From Cohnella kolymensis (lineage in GTDB: Bacteria > Bacillota > Bacilli > Paenibacillales > Paenibacillaceae): a stretch of DNA of 64,000 nt. The notes under the pieces were generated by a model. That model was not told the origin of the DNA. It did not search any database and worked only from the letters and a program-made list of their open reading frames with translations. The stretch lies in assembly GCF_000829465.1 (NCBI RefSeq), contig NZ_JXAL01000008.1:46737-110736 (forward strand), written 5' to 3'. The translations under genes and the position numbers were made by a program. Shown here piece after piece: positions 19,801 to 29,423 of the stretch (positions are counted from its first letter, which is position 1; every line of letters begins with the position of its first letter).

Positions 19801-22002
19801 CGAATGCGCATGTTTCCGATCACAGGTTGGTTTCGGACGGATCGGCGGTTCGGGTCATGCCTGCCTCTGAAACCTTTGCTGCCTCCCATTGGCTTGTTGA
19901 GGAAGTGCCGGGAGATGCGGTGTATGAAGCCGAATACGCCTTCTCTTCCGGCGGGGTCCGCACGGCTGCAGAGCGCCCGGGGTTCTCCGGCGACGGCTAT
20001 GCCGATCATTTCGACGAAGCGGACGCACGGCTCATCTTCTCGGTTAATGCGCAGACAGCCGGATCCTACTCGGCAACTCTCTATTACGCCAATGAAGGAG
20101 CATCCAACGGGCGGCTTGCTCTGTACGTAAACGGCTTAAAGCAGAAGGCGATCCCGCTGCCGGAGAAAAAAGACGGCGGCTGGAAACAACGCTCGGTTCA
20201 ATTGCCGCTGCGGGCGGGAATGAACACCGTGCTTTGGAGGCCGAACGAGGAATTTCCTTGCAAGCAGCTGTTGATAAGCTAGTCGTACATTCATCGGTCA
20301 AAAGAGCTCCCCGCGGGGTGACGCTTCCTTTCACAACTTACGAAGCGGAGTACGGGAAGACAAACGGCACGGTAATCGGACCCGACCGGAGTTACTATAC
20401 GTTCGCGGCGGAGTCGTCGGGCCGTCAAGCGGTTCGGCTCAACCAAACCGGTGATTTCATCGAATTCCGCACAGCGGAAGCATCCAATTTCCTTGATCTT
20501 CGTTATATCATTCCGGACAGTGCGGATGGCAACGGCCTGGAGGCTACCCTAAGCTTATATGTCAACGGAGTGGATCGAGGCAATCTGGAGCTAAGCTCAC
20601 GACATAGCTGGGTATACGGTAAATATCCGTGGTCCAATTCTCCGTCAGACGGTGACGCCCATCGATTCTATGACGAGATCCGCAGATTCATCGGAGAAAT
20701 TCCTGCTGGAGCGACGATTCGCCTTCAGAAGGATGAAGATGATAAAGCTGCCTTCTATGTCGTCGACTTGGTGGAGCTGGAGCAAGCTCCCGACGCGTTC
20801 CCAAAACCTGAAGACTATGTCTCGGTGACGAAATACGGGGCTGTTGCCGATGACGGCAAGGACGATTCGGACGCGTTCAGGGAAGCCATCGCAGCGGCCC
20901 AAAAAGGGGCGTTCGAACTTTGGATTCCGGCCGGAACGTTCGACTTGAACCAAGGACCTCTCGACGTGAAAGAGGTCACCGTGCGCGGGGCCGGTATGTG
21001 GCATACGACGCTGAAAGGCGCCGGATTCATGGGGATCGGAAATCGGATTGGCGTGTACGATCTGGCAATTGACGTCAACGTAACCGCCCGACGCGACGAA
21101 TTGCGCGAAGCGGCGTTTGACGGGACGTTCGGTACAGGTTCCACCTTCCAGCAGGTTTGGGTAGAACATGCCAAAGCAGGGATATGGAGCGTCCGGAGCG
21201 ACGAAGGCGTGGTCACGGACGGCTTGTATGTCGGGGGTTTACGAATTCGGGACACCTATGCGGACGGCATCAACTTCTCGACAGGTACTAAAAATTCTAT
21301 GGTCGAGCAAACCCATATCCGCAATTCCGGGGATGACAGCATTGCTGTGTGGTCAGCGGTTCCGGACAGAGTTTCCGATGAGGAGCCCGCACCGACGGCA
21401 ACACCGTGCGTTACAATACGGTACAGCTTCCTTGGCTGGCCGACAACGTCGCCGTGTTCGGAGGCAAGGACAACAAAATCCAAGATAACGTATTAAGCGA
21501 TACGGTCGGATTCGGAGCGGGCATCGCGATATCAACGCGGTTTAACCCTGCACCGTTTGCAGGCACCACAATCGTCGAGCGCAACACACTCATCCGGACC
21601 GGGGGCCGCGAGCCCAGTTGGAACCAGGATTTTGGCGCCATTTGGCTCTTTACTGGAGACAAGCCGATTAATGCAAATATCATCATCAAGAACAATGTCG
21701 TTACGGACAGCACGTATCAAGGGCTCTACATTAACGGTCCGTTCGGAATTAATCGAGATTCCGATCATCGCGTGACCATCCAAAATCTCGTGATCGACGG
21801 AACCGGCACGTGGGGCATACATGTCAACAGCAGCGTGACGGGAGCCGTTTACCTCGATCGAGTTATCGTGCGCAATACAAAAGTAGGCAAGCTGTTTAAC
21901 GCTGTTGGACCCGCCTTCGAACTTCGAGAAGAAAGTGGCGGAGCAGATCCCGGGAACATGGGTGACAATGGAGGCCCCGTCACACAGGGTGATCGGTCCT
22001 AG
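16807..22002 (+). CDS. Secreted modular GH87-like alpha-glucanase, three frameshifts
   Basis: With three missing bases restored (near 17720, 20255 and 21398) this is one protein of about 1,732 residues. In order: a signal peptide (1-25); seven repeats of about 135-150 residues, each starting like RIKNQWKGTYLYE and usually containing KRIKNRATGHYLHM and NVQxQNGYAQVNNWAQPxWGS; a CBM6/CBM35-like module (VYEAEYAF to DKLVVHSS); a second beta-sandwich (YEAEYGKTNGTVIG to VVDLVELEQAPD); and a right-handed beta-helix (YVSVTKYGAVADDGKDD onward). The catalytic-looking DGINFSTGTKNS and GDDSIAVWS (Asp codons 21332-21337) match GH87, the inverting alpha-1,3-glucanase and mycodextranase family. The seven repeats resemble ricin-like trefoil carbohydrate-binding units. 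The operon context with an alpha-glucosidase and a maltodextrin importer supports an alpha-glucan substrate. A polygalacturonase-type beta-helix is a less likely alternative. Confidence 0.75.
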
Positions 22003-22049
22003 GGAAGAAGCGGAGTAATTGAAAGAAATAATAGGCAGCGGTAGCTGGG

Positions 22050-22087
22050 CCGGCATGAAGTCTCAATGACTTTATGTCGGTTTTTTC
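22050..22087 (+). terminator. Terminator after the glucanase gene
   Basis: CCGGCATGAAGTC and GACTTTATGTCGG form a stem with loop TCAAT, followed by TTTTTT. This is the end of the malE-to-glucanase transcript. Confidence 0.85.
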
Positions 22088-22199
22088 CGCTTGAAAAGTC
22101 ACTTAAATTACACTAAATGTAACGATATTAGCAGTCTATTTTCATTGAAATAGTTTATCATGAAGTTTGAAGAGGGTTGAGGCAGGGAGGGGACATAAG

Positions 22200-23757
22200 G
22201 TGAAGCGGGTATCCACAAAAAACAGCAGTTCTTGTCAGCACGACAATGTTGCTTGTACTCGCCATAGGGTGGTTGATCTACTCGGATGGACGGTACGATC
22301 CATATCCTTCTTCTCCCGCGTCGGATCGCAAGGAGACAAGCCATCCGGCCGACGACAAGCTTGTCATGATGTTTCCGTCCGGATCCGTTCCCAGAGATCT
22401 CCCTCTTGTACAAAAGGAGATAAATCGCTATTTATCGACCAAGATCGGAGCCCGCATTGAAATCAAGCTAGTGGAGCGGGGGGTTTGGGCAGAGAAGACC
22501 GGATTGATGTTCGCTTCGGGCGAACAGATTGATCTCCTCTTTGCGGCTGGTTGGATGAGATTCGCGGAAGAGGTCGCCAAGGGCCGATTCCTTCCGCTAG
22601 ATGATTGGCTCAATCGTTACGGGAAGGATATCGTACAAACGCTTGACCCCTCTATCTTGGAAGCCGGGAAGATCAACGGAAAAGTATACGGAATCGAAAC
22701 GAACAAAGAGTTTGCATCCAGTAAAGGAATTGTCGTACGCAAAGACTTGGCGGACAAATACGGAATCGATTTGTCCTCGATCCGTACGCTCGAAGACTTT
22801 GGACCCGTTTTCCAAAAGATTAAGGAAAATGAGCCGGATGTTATCCCGCTGCAGGCGCGGGCAGATCGAAGTCCTTTGACTTTCATGATGCAATACGGGT
22901 TGTTTGATTTGCTTGGCGACGGTCCGGGTGTATTGGAACGGGATGGAGATGGGATGAAAGTTGTTAATATGGAGGAAACCAAGGCGTTCCATCAATATGC
23001 TCAACTGATGTACGAGTGGAATAGGGCCGGTTACCTGAACCCAGACGCCTCCACGACTAAGGATACCGAATCCGAAGTGGTGAAAGCCGGCAAGGCGTTC
23101 GCGTATGCGGAATCGTTAAAACCTGGATTTGACATGCAAGCTTCCCGCGGTACGGGTATGCCTATGGTGACGGTGGAACTGACCCGTCCTTATACGACGA
23201 CAGCTGATACGACGAGCGCCATGTTCGCCATTACCAAGAACGCCAAGCATCCTGAGAAGGCGATGATGTTTTTGAATTTGCTTTTCAAGGACAAATATTT
23301 GCTTAACTTGTTGAATTGGGGAATTGAAGGGACGCATTATGTCAAAAAATCCGATACCGTCATCAATTATCCTCCGGGCGTCGACGCGAGAAGCGTCGGC
23401 TATAACCTAAATCAATCCTGGATGTTCGGCAATCAACTGAACTCTTACTTATGGGCAAACGAAGATCCGCACCTGTGGGACGAATACCGACAGTTTAATG
23501 AAAACGCAGACAAGTCGAAAGCGCTCGGCTTTGTATTTAATCCGGACACAGTGAAGGCGGAGATTGCAGCCTGTATGTTGGTCAGCAAGGAATTTGCTCC
23601 TGCCCTTAATACCGGGGAGCAGGACCCGAGCGTCATCCTGCCTATGTATATAGATAGATTAAAGGCTGCAGGCGCCGACCAAATCATTCAAGAAAAGCAG
23701 CGGCAGCTGGAGGAGTGGCTCGTAAGCCGCGAGCACGCTGCAGGTGACAGAAGATGA
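22200..23757 (+). CDS. Membrane-tethered extracellular solute-binding protein, likely sensor partner; one frameshift
   Basis: The family 1 solute-binding fold resembles LplA-type proteins (GARIEIKLVERGVWAEKTGLMFASGEQIDLLFAAGW). The true start is a GTG at 22200 behind GGGAGGGG. A run of six A residues at about 22216 carries one base too many. Removing it gives KRVSTKTAVLVSTTMLLVLAIGWLIY, a clean N-terminal membrane anchor without a lipobox Cys, and a protein of 518 residues. No permease genes follow. Instead the stop overlaps the start of a YesM-type kinase (ATGA). I infer that it presents ligand to the kinase rather than to a transporter. Confidence 0.8.
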
Positions 23758-25517
23758 AACAAGCTACGCTGCGGTCGAGACTGATCCTTGGTTTCGGAAT
23801 CGTCACCATCCCACTGGTGATCTTGGTACTGTGGAACAATCTGTACGCGACGAAGGTCGTCCATTCACAGGTCGCCCAGTCTAACCAGAACTTGCTCACC
23901 GTGTATATGAACGATATAGATCAGGTGCTTGAGGAGATCGAGAATTACTTGTACAAGACGGCAGAGCAGGATCAGAGCCTCATCTCACTCGGTCAGTATA
24001 ACAAGGATAGTTGGGAATATTACCTGTCCAAGACGCAGACTGTCAACGATCTCTTCCTGAATACCACTTATTACACTGCGGCTGATGTGCTTTTTGCCTA
24101 TAGCGCTCGCCATGATGATTTGTTCATCGCTCAGCAGCAGTCGGTATCTTACGAAGAGAAGCAGTCGATACAGGACAAGCTGCGTGAGATTCTAACGGCG
24201 GATCCCGGGCAGTCTGCATACAGTACCCGTTGGAATATTGTTGAGCAGAATGGAGAGTTCGCTCTGGTCCGGATCGTGGGTACCGATTATCGTTCCTTCA
24301 TCGGGGCTTGGATTGATTTGGGCCGGTTGATGCAACCCTTGCAAGTTCTGAATGAAGACGGCAAGGGCAAAGCTTTTCTCGTTTCCAAGGAAGGAGCGCC
24401 GCTCACGAAGCTCGAAGCCCCCATAATGAATGAGCTTAACAAAATAGGCCTTGAATCTTACTTGGCTGAAGGAATGGCTTCGTACAATATCGTCGAACTA
24501 ACGGAGCCTTTTCTGCTCGTGGCTAACCCATCGCGGTTTGCGGATATGGATTTGATTCTGCTCGTTCCGGAGAGGTCTTTGCTGGAACGGCTCCCCTATT
24601 TTCAAATGCTTACGTATTGGGTCCCTGTGATTGCTTTTATCATGCTTATTCTTTACTTGATCTTTTTGCAAAGGTCTATTGTCACACCCATTCATGCTCT
24701 CATCAAAGGGATGAGGAAAATCCGATCCGGGGATCTGACCGTACGAATGGACGACAACCGTCTCCTGGAGTTTAACTCGATCAAAGAAACTTTCAACGGA
24801 ATGGCTGAGCAAATTGAACATTTAAAAATCGACATTTACGAGGAGCATATTCGGACGCAAAAGGCGGAACTGAAGCATCTTCAGGCGCAAATTCATCCGC
24901 ATTTTTTCATGAATTCGCTTAACATCGTGTATCATCTCGCTCAGATCCGAAACTATGACATCATTCAGAAGCTTGCGCTCCATCTGGTGCGATATTTCCG
25001 TTATACGACCCGAACTCAAGTGTCGACAATCACCATTAAAGAAGAAATGGAGCACATCTATCATTATCTTTCCATTCAAAAATATCGCTTCCCGAATAAT
25101 CTGGAATACGAATTCGAGGTGGATCCAGAGCTAGAAGCGTGCGAGATTCCGCCTTTGATTGTTCAGCCGCTGGTTGAGAACGCCATGGTCCATGGCTTCA
25201 CGATGTCCCAAGGGCTGCCGTTCCAAATCAAGGTTCGGGTATTTGCGGCAGAGGACGGACCGGATTCGGATCTTTTTATTGAAGCGATCGATAACGGAAG
25301 AGGTTTCGCGGAAGGGAAACTCGCCGAATTGACTGAGCAAGTGCATGCCGAAGAGCCTGGAGAAGGCGGTCATATCGGGCTCTGGAACGTGGCGAACCGA
25401 TGCCGTCTCTATTACAAAACCGGTGTGAAGATGCAATTCGCGGATACGGAGCCTAAAGGCGCAACGGTTCAAATTCGACTGCCAAGACAGAAAGCTATCA
25501 GAAGGTGGGGGATATGA
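23754..25517 (+). CDS. YesM-type sensor histidine kinase
   Basis: The 587-residue kinase has a membrane helix at about 10-28, an extracellular dCache-like sensor region to about 285, a second helix (YWVPVIAFIMLILYLIFL) and a HAMP linker. The LytS/YesM catalytic core follows, with QIHPHFFMNSLN (phospho-acceptor His381) and the ATP-binding motifs PLVENAMVHG, DNGRG and HIGLWN. The start overlaps the previous stop by four bases, and its own stop overlaps the regulator start, so three proteins are translationally coupled. It should phosphorylate the YesN-type regulator downstream in response to an extracellular sugar. Confidence 0.93.
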   Translation: MKQATLRSRLILGFGIVTIPLVILVLWNNLYATKVVHSQVAQSNQNLLTVYMNDIDQVLEEIENYLYKTAEQDQSLISLGQYNKDSWEYYLSKTQTVNDLFLNTTYYTAADVLFAYSARHDDLFIAQQQSVSYEEKQSIQDKLREILTADPGQSAYSTRWNIVEQNGEFALVRIVGTDYRSFIGAWIDLGRLMQPLQVLNEDGKGKAFLVSKEGAPLTKLEAPIMNELNKIGLESYLAEGMASYNIVELTEPFLLVANPSRFADMDLILLVPERSLLERLPYFQMLTYWVPVIAFIMLILYLIFLQRSIVTPIHALIKGMRKIRSGDLTVRMDDNRLLEFNSIKETFNGMAEQIEHLKIDIYEEHIRTQKAELKHLQAQIHPHFFMNSLNIVYHLAQIRNYDIIQKLALHLVRYFRYTTRTQVSTITIKEEMEHIYHYLSIQKYRFPNNLEYEFEVDPELEACEIPPLIVQPLVENAMVHGFTMSQGLPFQIKVRVFAAEDGPDSDLFIEAIDNGRGFAEGKLAELTEQVHAEEPGEGGHIGLWNVANRCRLYYKTGVKMQFADTEPKGATVQIRLPRQKAIRRWGI

Positions 25518-27129
25518 TGCGGGTTCTTATCGTGGATGATGAAATATATGCCGTAAAGGGGCTTCTTTCCGGTATTCGCTGGGATATGATCGGGGTTGAC
25601 GCCGTATTCGAGGCCTACCATCCCAGCATGGCTCAGCAAGTACTTCAGGAGCAGTCCATAGATATCATGATTTGCGACATCGAAATGCCGGGAAGCAGCG
25701 GTTTGGACTTGATGGTGTGGGTGCGCGACAACGGGTTGAATCTCGAAACCGTGGTACTCACTTGCCATTCCGAGTTTGCTTATGCCCAGAAAGCGTTGCA
25801 GCTAGGTGGGTGTGATTATTTGCTCAAGCCGGTCGTATATACGGAATTGGAGGAGGTTCTCCTTCGAGCGATTCGTAAAGTAGAAGAAAAGCGGAAAGCA
25901 AACTTAACGGACAAACAATATCAAAAATATGTTGGTTTGTGGAATCGGCAGCGGTCCGTGCTGATTGAGAGGTTTTGGCAGGATTTGCTTGATCGGCGGA
26001 TCGCTGCGACCGAAGCTCGATAGAGGCGTCGTTGAATGCGTATGAAATAATGATAGGTCCTGTGGAAAAAGTCCGTCTGGTGCTCATAAGCGTTGAAAAC
26101 TGGGAAAAGTTGCTTAGCGAACGGGATGAGGACATCATGGAATTCGCAATAAGGAAAGCGGCGGAAGAAATCATCTTAGCGGAGTTTACCGGGAATATAA
26201 TTCAAGATCACCGCGGGAATTCGATTGTTCTATTGTATTGCGGCGAAAGAGCGGCGGAGGAGGAGAGGGTCCGGCAGGTTTGCACGGAATACATCGAAGC
26301 CTGCCGCCGCTATTTTTACTGCAAGATATCTTGCTATGTCGGAGAGACCGTGCCGATTACGGATGTCATGAATCCTTATTTGGTGTTGCTGGATGCGGAA
26401 TACCGCAATGTCAGCCGCACCGGAGAAGTCATTATGTGCCGAAATGTCCGGTCGTCGGCCCCATCCCTCACCTCAATCGTGCTGGATTCGCTTCATGAAT
26501 GGTCGGATTGGATCGAACACGGAAATCAAGAGGAACTGCTCGCGGAACTCGATTCCCGACTCCGATCGATCTCCGCCGATCAGCTGACCGTAGAAACCTT
26601 AACCGCTCTCTACCATGCGTTTCTACAATGTATCTATTACGTGCTGCACCGGAAAGGCCTAACTGCTTCACATTTGTATCAGGGCCGGGATTGGCCCGAT
26701 GCGGCGGCGGTTACCAAGTCAGTGGAACATTTCAGGCGGTGGGCGGCAAATGCGGTCTCATCCGTCATTTCGTTATTGTTTACCCAAAACAGCTTGAGTC
26801 CGATCGTTCAGAAATTGAAAAATTATATTTCGGAGCACCTGGATCAAGAGCTGAGCAGGGAAGAGCTGGCGGCTTATGTTTTTTTGAATCCGGCTTATTT
26901 ATCCCGTTTGTTCCGCAAGGAAACGGGAATGGTACTGACCAATTATATTCTCCACGAAAAAATGAGCAAAGCCGCCGACTTACTCGCCTCCACTGATCAA
27001 AGTATAAGCGAGATCGCCGATGGCCTGGGGTACTGCAACTTTTCCTATTTTGCCCGGCTGTTCCGTAAGGTACACGGGGTGACGCCGCACGATTATCGCA
27101 AATCACTCAGGAAGACTCAAATGCAATAA
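25514..27129 (+). CDS. YesN-type response regulator with AraC DNA-binding domain, one frameshift
   Basis: The receiver domain (MRVLIVDDEIYAVKGL) has the phospho-acceptor Asp55 in MICDIEMPG, with the conserved Thr at VVLTCHSEFAYA and Lys at YLLKPV. A middle region follows, and the AraC helix-turn-helix pair is at the C-terminus (EELAAYVFLNPAYLSRLFRKETG, SISEIADGLGYCNFSYFARLFRK). One base is missing near 26010. Restoring it joins RRIAATE to SSIEASLNAYE and yields 538 residues, typical for YesN proteins. The most likely targets are the malE operon and its own operon, by analogy with other YesMN systems. Confidence 0.88.
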
Positions 27130-27846
27130 CTATAGATCGGCCAATCGATACCCCAAACCCCGTACGGTCGCGATATAAAGAGGCTCTTTCGGGTCGTCGC
27201 CCAGCTTTTGCCGCAAGCTTCGGATATGCACATCCACCGCGTTGCTGCCTCCGAAATTTTGCTCGCCCCACACTTGATTGATGAGGTTATCGCGGGAAAG
27301 CACTTTTCCTCCGGCGATCATTAAGGCGCGCAGAAGGTCGAATTCCGTTTTGGTCAGATCGATTCGTGAATTTCCGCGACTCACGGTCATGCGGTCCGCA
27401 TCCAGCTGAATATCTTTGAATCTTAATATGTGGGGCTCTTCCGAAGGGGTCGGATACTTCGTGGAGAGCTCTTGAATTTTGGCGGTCAATTCCCCGGTTG
27501 AACAGGGCCAGATGACCCAGTCTTCATTCGGGAAAGGCACAGACGATTCATTCTTCACAAGAGCCAACACCGGAGCAGAACTGTGCACCGCAGAAACCGC
27601 GGAAGAAAAATGAGGCTCAGCCGTGCGATCTATAACAACAATGCTCCCCTGTACCATTTTCAACAAAGGATCATCAGCGTGATGGAGCAGCAGAACGTCA
27701 TAACATTTAGCGGCGAGTTCAGCCACCAAGGAGCGCAGCGAAGCGGGGCGCGGGCTGATGATCAATATGCGATTCGTAATTTCACAATAGTCCGGGTTTT
27801 CCGAGACAAGAGGTTCCAACAGCTGGGTCTGCTCGTATCCCTGCAT
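27130..27846 (-). CDS. OmpR-family transcription regulator with degenerate receiver
   Basis: In this 238-residue protein the last 100 residues are a clear OmpR/PhoB winged helix (RIDLTKTEFDLLRALMIAGGKVLSRDNLINQVWG, NAVDVHIRSLRQKLGDDP, IATVRGLGYRL). The N-terminal half has the outline of a receiver (NRILIISPRPASLRSLVAELAAK, SIVVIDRT) but lacks the acidic pair after the first strand and the conserved Thr. No partner kinase is adjacent. It may act without phosphorylation or bind another signal. The ATG at 27846 has AAGGAGAG upstream. It is convergent with, and directly abuts, the YesN-type gene. Confidence 0.85.
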   Translation of the reverse strand: MQGYEQTQLLEPLVSENPDYCEITNRILIISPRPASLRSLVAELAAKCYDVLLLHHADDPLLKMVQGSIVVIDRTAEPHFSSAVSAVHSSAPVLALVKNESSVPFPNEDWVIWPCSTGELTAKIQELSTKYPTPSEEPHILRFKDIQLDADRMTVSRGNSRIDLTKTEFDLLRALMIAGGKVLSRDNLINQVWGEQNFGGSNAVDVHIRSLRQKLGDDPKEPLYIATVRGLGYRLADL

Positions 27847-27966
27847 GAGCTCACTCTCCTTTTTTAGACTTATTCTAAATTAAAAGAGGCCGAGGGGCAA
27901 TGTCGAAACCATGTCGATTGCCTTCTATTGTAATTATCAGCATAATGTACGATAGAGGTGATAAGC

Positions 27967-28920
27967 TTGCTTCGGACTTTAGCGGTAACGCAAAATGGCA
28001 AATTGCTTGAGAATATTTCGCTCCAAAATTTGACCGGGCCCGATATCAAGTGGTTTTGGGTGGACTTCGATTGTCCGTCGCCGGACGAGGTCGAGCTTCT
28101 CGACAGCTATTTTCATTTTCATCCGCTCGCCATTGAAGACTGTATGCATCTGCTGCAGCGGCCCAAAATCGATCACTATGATGAAACGCATTTTTTTGTG
28201 ATCCATTCCCTTCACCCGGAAACGCTGAAAGCGGAGGAAATCGACTTTTTTCTAGGTCCGCGAGGAATCGTTACATTTCATTTGGCGCCGTCGCTGGAGA
28301 TCGAAGAGGTGTGGAAGCAATTTCAAGAGGCTGCGATTTATCAGGAGAAGGATCACAACTATGTGGCTTACTCGCTTCTGGATAAGCTTGTTGACACTTA
28401 CTTTCCGATTTTGTACCGCATCGAAGACGAGCTTAACGAGTTGGAAAGCGAAGGCGAAGTGAATGTCGACATTCAATCGATGACCGAGCAGGTGTACGAT
28501 ATTCGTGCAGAGCTGCTGCGTCTGCGGCGCACCGTTATTCCGACGCGGGATTTGCTGTACCGGATTCTCAGTTCAGACAAAATACCGGGTGTGAAGGAGC
28601 AGCATGCTTATTTTGCGGACATTCACGACCACCTCCTGAAGCTGACGGAGATGATCGAGTCCAATCGCGAGATGACAGCGGATTTGCGTGACAGCTACGA
28701 CTCGCTGCGGTCCAACCGGATGAACGCGATTATGAAGACGCTGACCGTGATTACAACGATCTTCATGCCTTTAACTTTTATCGCGGGGATCTATGGCATG
28801 AACTTCGAATATATGCCGGAGCTCCACACGCATTGGGGTTATTACGGAGTGATGGGCGTTATGCTGGCAGTAGGCTTTGGGATGTACTTCTGGTTTAAAC
28901 GCAAGGGATGGTTCGACTAG
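27967..28920 (+). CDS. corA: Magnesium/cobalt transport protein CorA
   Basis: The protein has the large cytosolic CorA domain (PLAIEDCMHLLQRPKIDHYDETHFFVIHS) and a long coiled helix with YDIRAELLRLRRTVIPTRDLLYRI. Two C-terminal membrane helices carry the diagnostic YGMN selectivity motif (GIYGMNFEYMPEL). It forms pentameric channels for Mg2+. The SD-like AGAGGTGAT lies at 27954-27962, and the best start is the TTG at 27967 (317 residues). A GTG at 27958 inside that site is less likely. It is divergent from the OmpR-type gene. Confidence 0.93.
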   Translation: MLRTLAVTQNGKLLENISLQNLTGPDIKWFWVDFDCPSPDEVELLDSYFHFHPLAIEDCMHLLQRPKIDHYDETHFFVIHSLHPETLKAEEIDFFLGPRGIVTFHLAPSLEIEEVWKQFQEAAIYQEKDHNYVAYSLLDKLVDTYFPILYRIEDELNELESEGEVNVDIQSMTEQVYDIRAELLRLRRTVIPTRDLLYRILSSDKIPGVKEQHAYFADIHDHLLKLTEMIESNREMTADLRDSYDSLRSNRMNAIMKTLTVITTIFMPLTFIAGIYGMNFEYMPELHTHWGYYGVMGVMLAVGFGMYFWFKRKGWFD

Positions 28921-28949
28921 TACATATGAACGAATTAAGGGGAATCGCA

Positions 28950-29276
28950 ATGAATCGTGATATACAGGAGTTTAAGTCCGAGTTTTTCAAGGCATTGGCT
29001 CATCCTCTGAGGATCCGCATACTTGAAGTGCTCAGTGAAGGGGACCGAAACGTCAATGAGATTCAAGCGATAATCGGCTCGGAAGGCTCCGCGGTATCGC
29101 AGCAATTGGCCGTCCTGAGAAATAAGAATGTCGTGAGCGGCACCAAGGACGGAACTTCGGTCGTATACTCTTTGCGGGATCCTCTCATTAAAGATCTGCT
29201 TAAGGTAGCGAAGCAAATTTTCGATAACCACTTGGTGGACGCCATTTCAATGCTTGAAAATATAAGAAAAGAATAG
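28950..29276 (+). CDS. ArsR-family repressor without sensor cysteines
   Basis: The 108-residue winged-helix protein has FFKALAHPLRIRILEVLSEG, the recognition helix GSAVSQQLAVLRNKNVV and the wing GTKDGTSVVYSLRD. I choose the ATG at 28950 because AAGGGG lies upstream at correct spacing. There is no cysteine anywhere, so it cannot sense metals or sulfide through thiols as many ArsR proteins do. It sits just upstream of a SulP transporter whose promoter carries an inverted repeat at the transcription start, so it probably represses that gene in response to an anion or metabolite. Confidence 0.88.
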   Translation: MNRDIQEFKSEFFKALAHPLRIRILEVLSEGDRNVNEIQAIIGSEGSAVSQQLAVLRNKNVVSGTKDGTSVVYSLRDPLIKDLLKVAKQIFDNHLVDAISMLENIRKE

Positions 29277-29284
29277 AACGATGC

Positions 29285-29331
29285 AAAAAACAAGGCTCCG
29301 TCAGCGAACAGCTGCCGGAGGTTTGTTTTTG
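29285..29331 (+). terminator. Terminator after arsR-like gene
   Basis: AACAAGGCTCCG and CGGAGGTTTGTT pair, with inner CAGC/GCTG, followed by a T run. Confidence 0.8.
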
Positions 29332-29347
29332 TGGTTATATATGCCCG

Positions 29348-29377
29348 TTGACATCAAGCAAGGAAGGGGATTATATT
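29348..29377 (+). promoter_or_regulatory. Sigma-A-type promoter of the SulP gene
   Basis: A perfect -35 TTGACA (29348-29353), an 18-base spacer and TATATT (29372-29377) lie 47-76 bases before the sulP-like start. Confidence 0.75.
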
Positions 29378-29386
29378 TTCTATATA

Positions 29387-29408
29387 TTCAAATAATCAAA
29401 TATATGAA
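29387..29408 (+). promoter_or_regulatory. Probable ArsR operator
   Basis: TTCAAATA and TATATGAA form an inverted repeat with one mismatch and a 6-base AT-rich spacer. It lies at or just after the expected transcription start. Size and composition fit ArsR-family operators, and the ArsR-type gene is directly upstream. Confidence 0.6.
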
Positions 29409-29423
29409 GATAGAAGGGGTACA

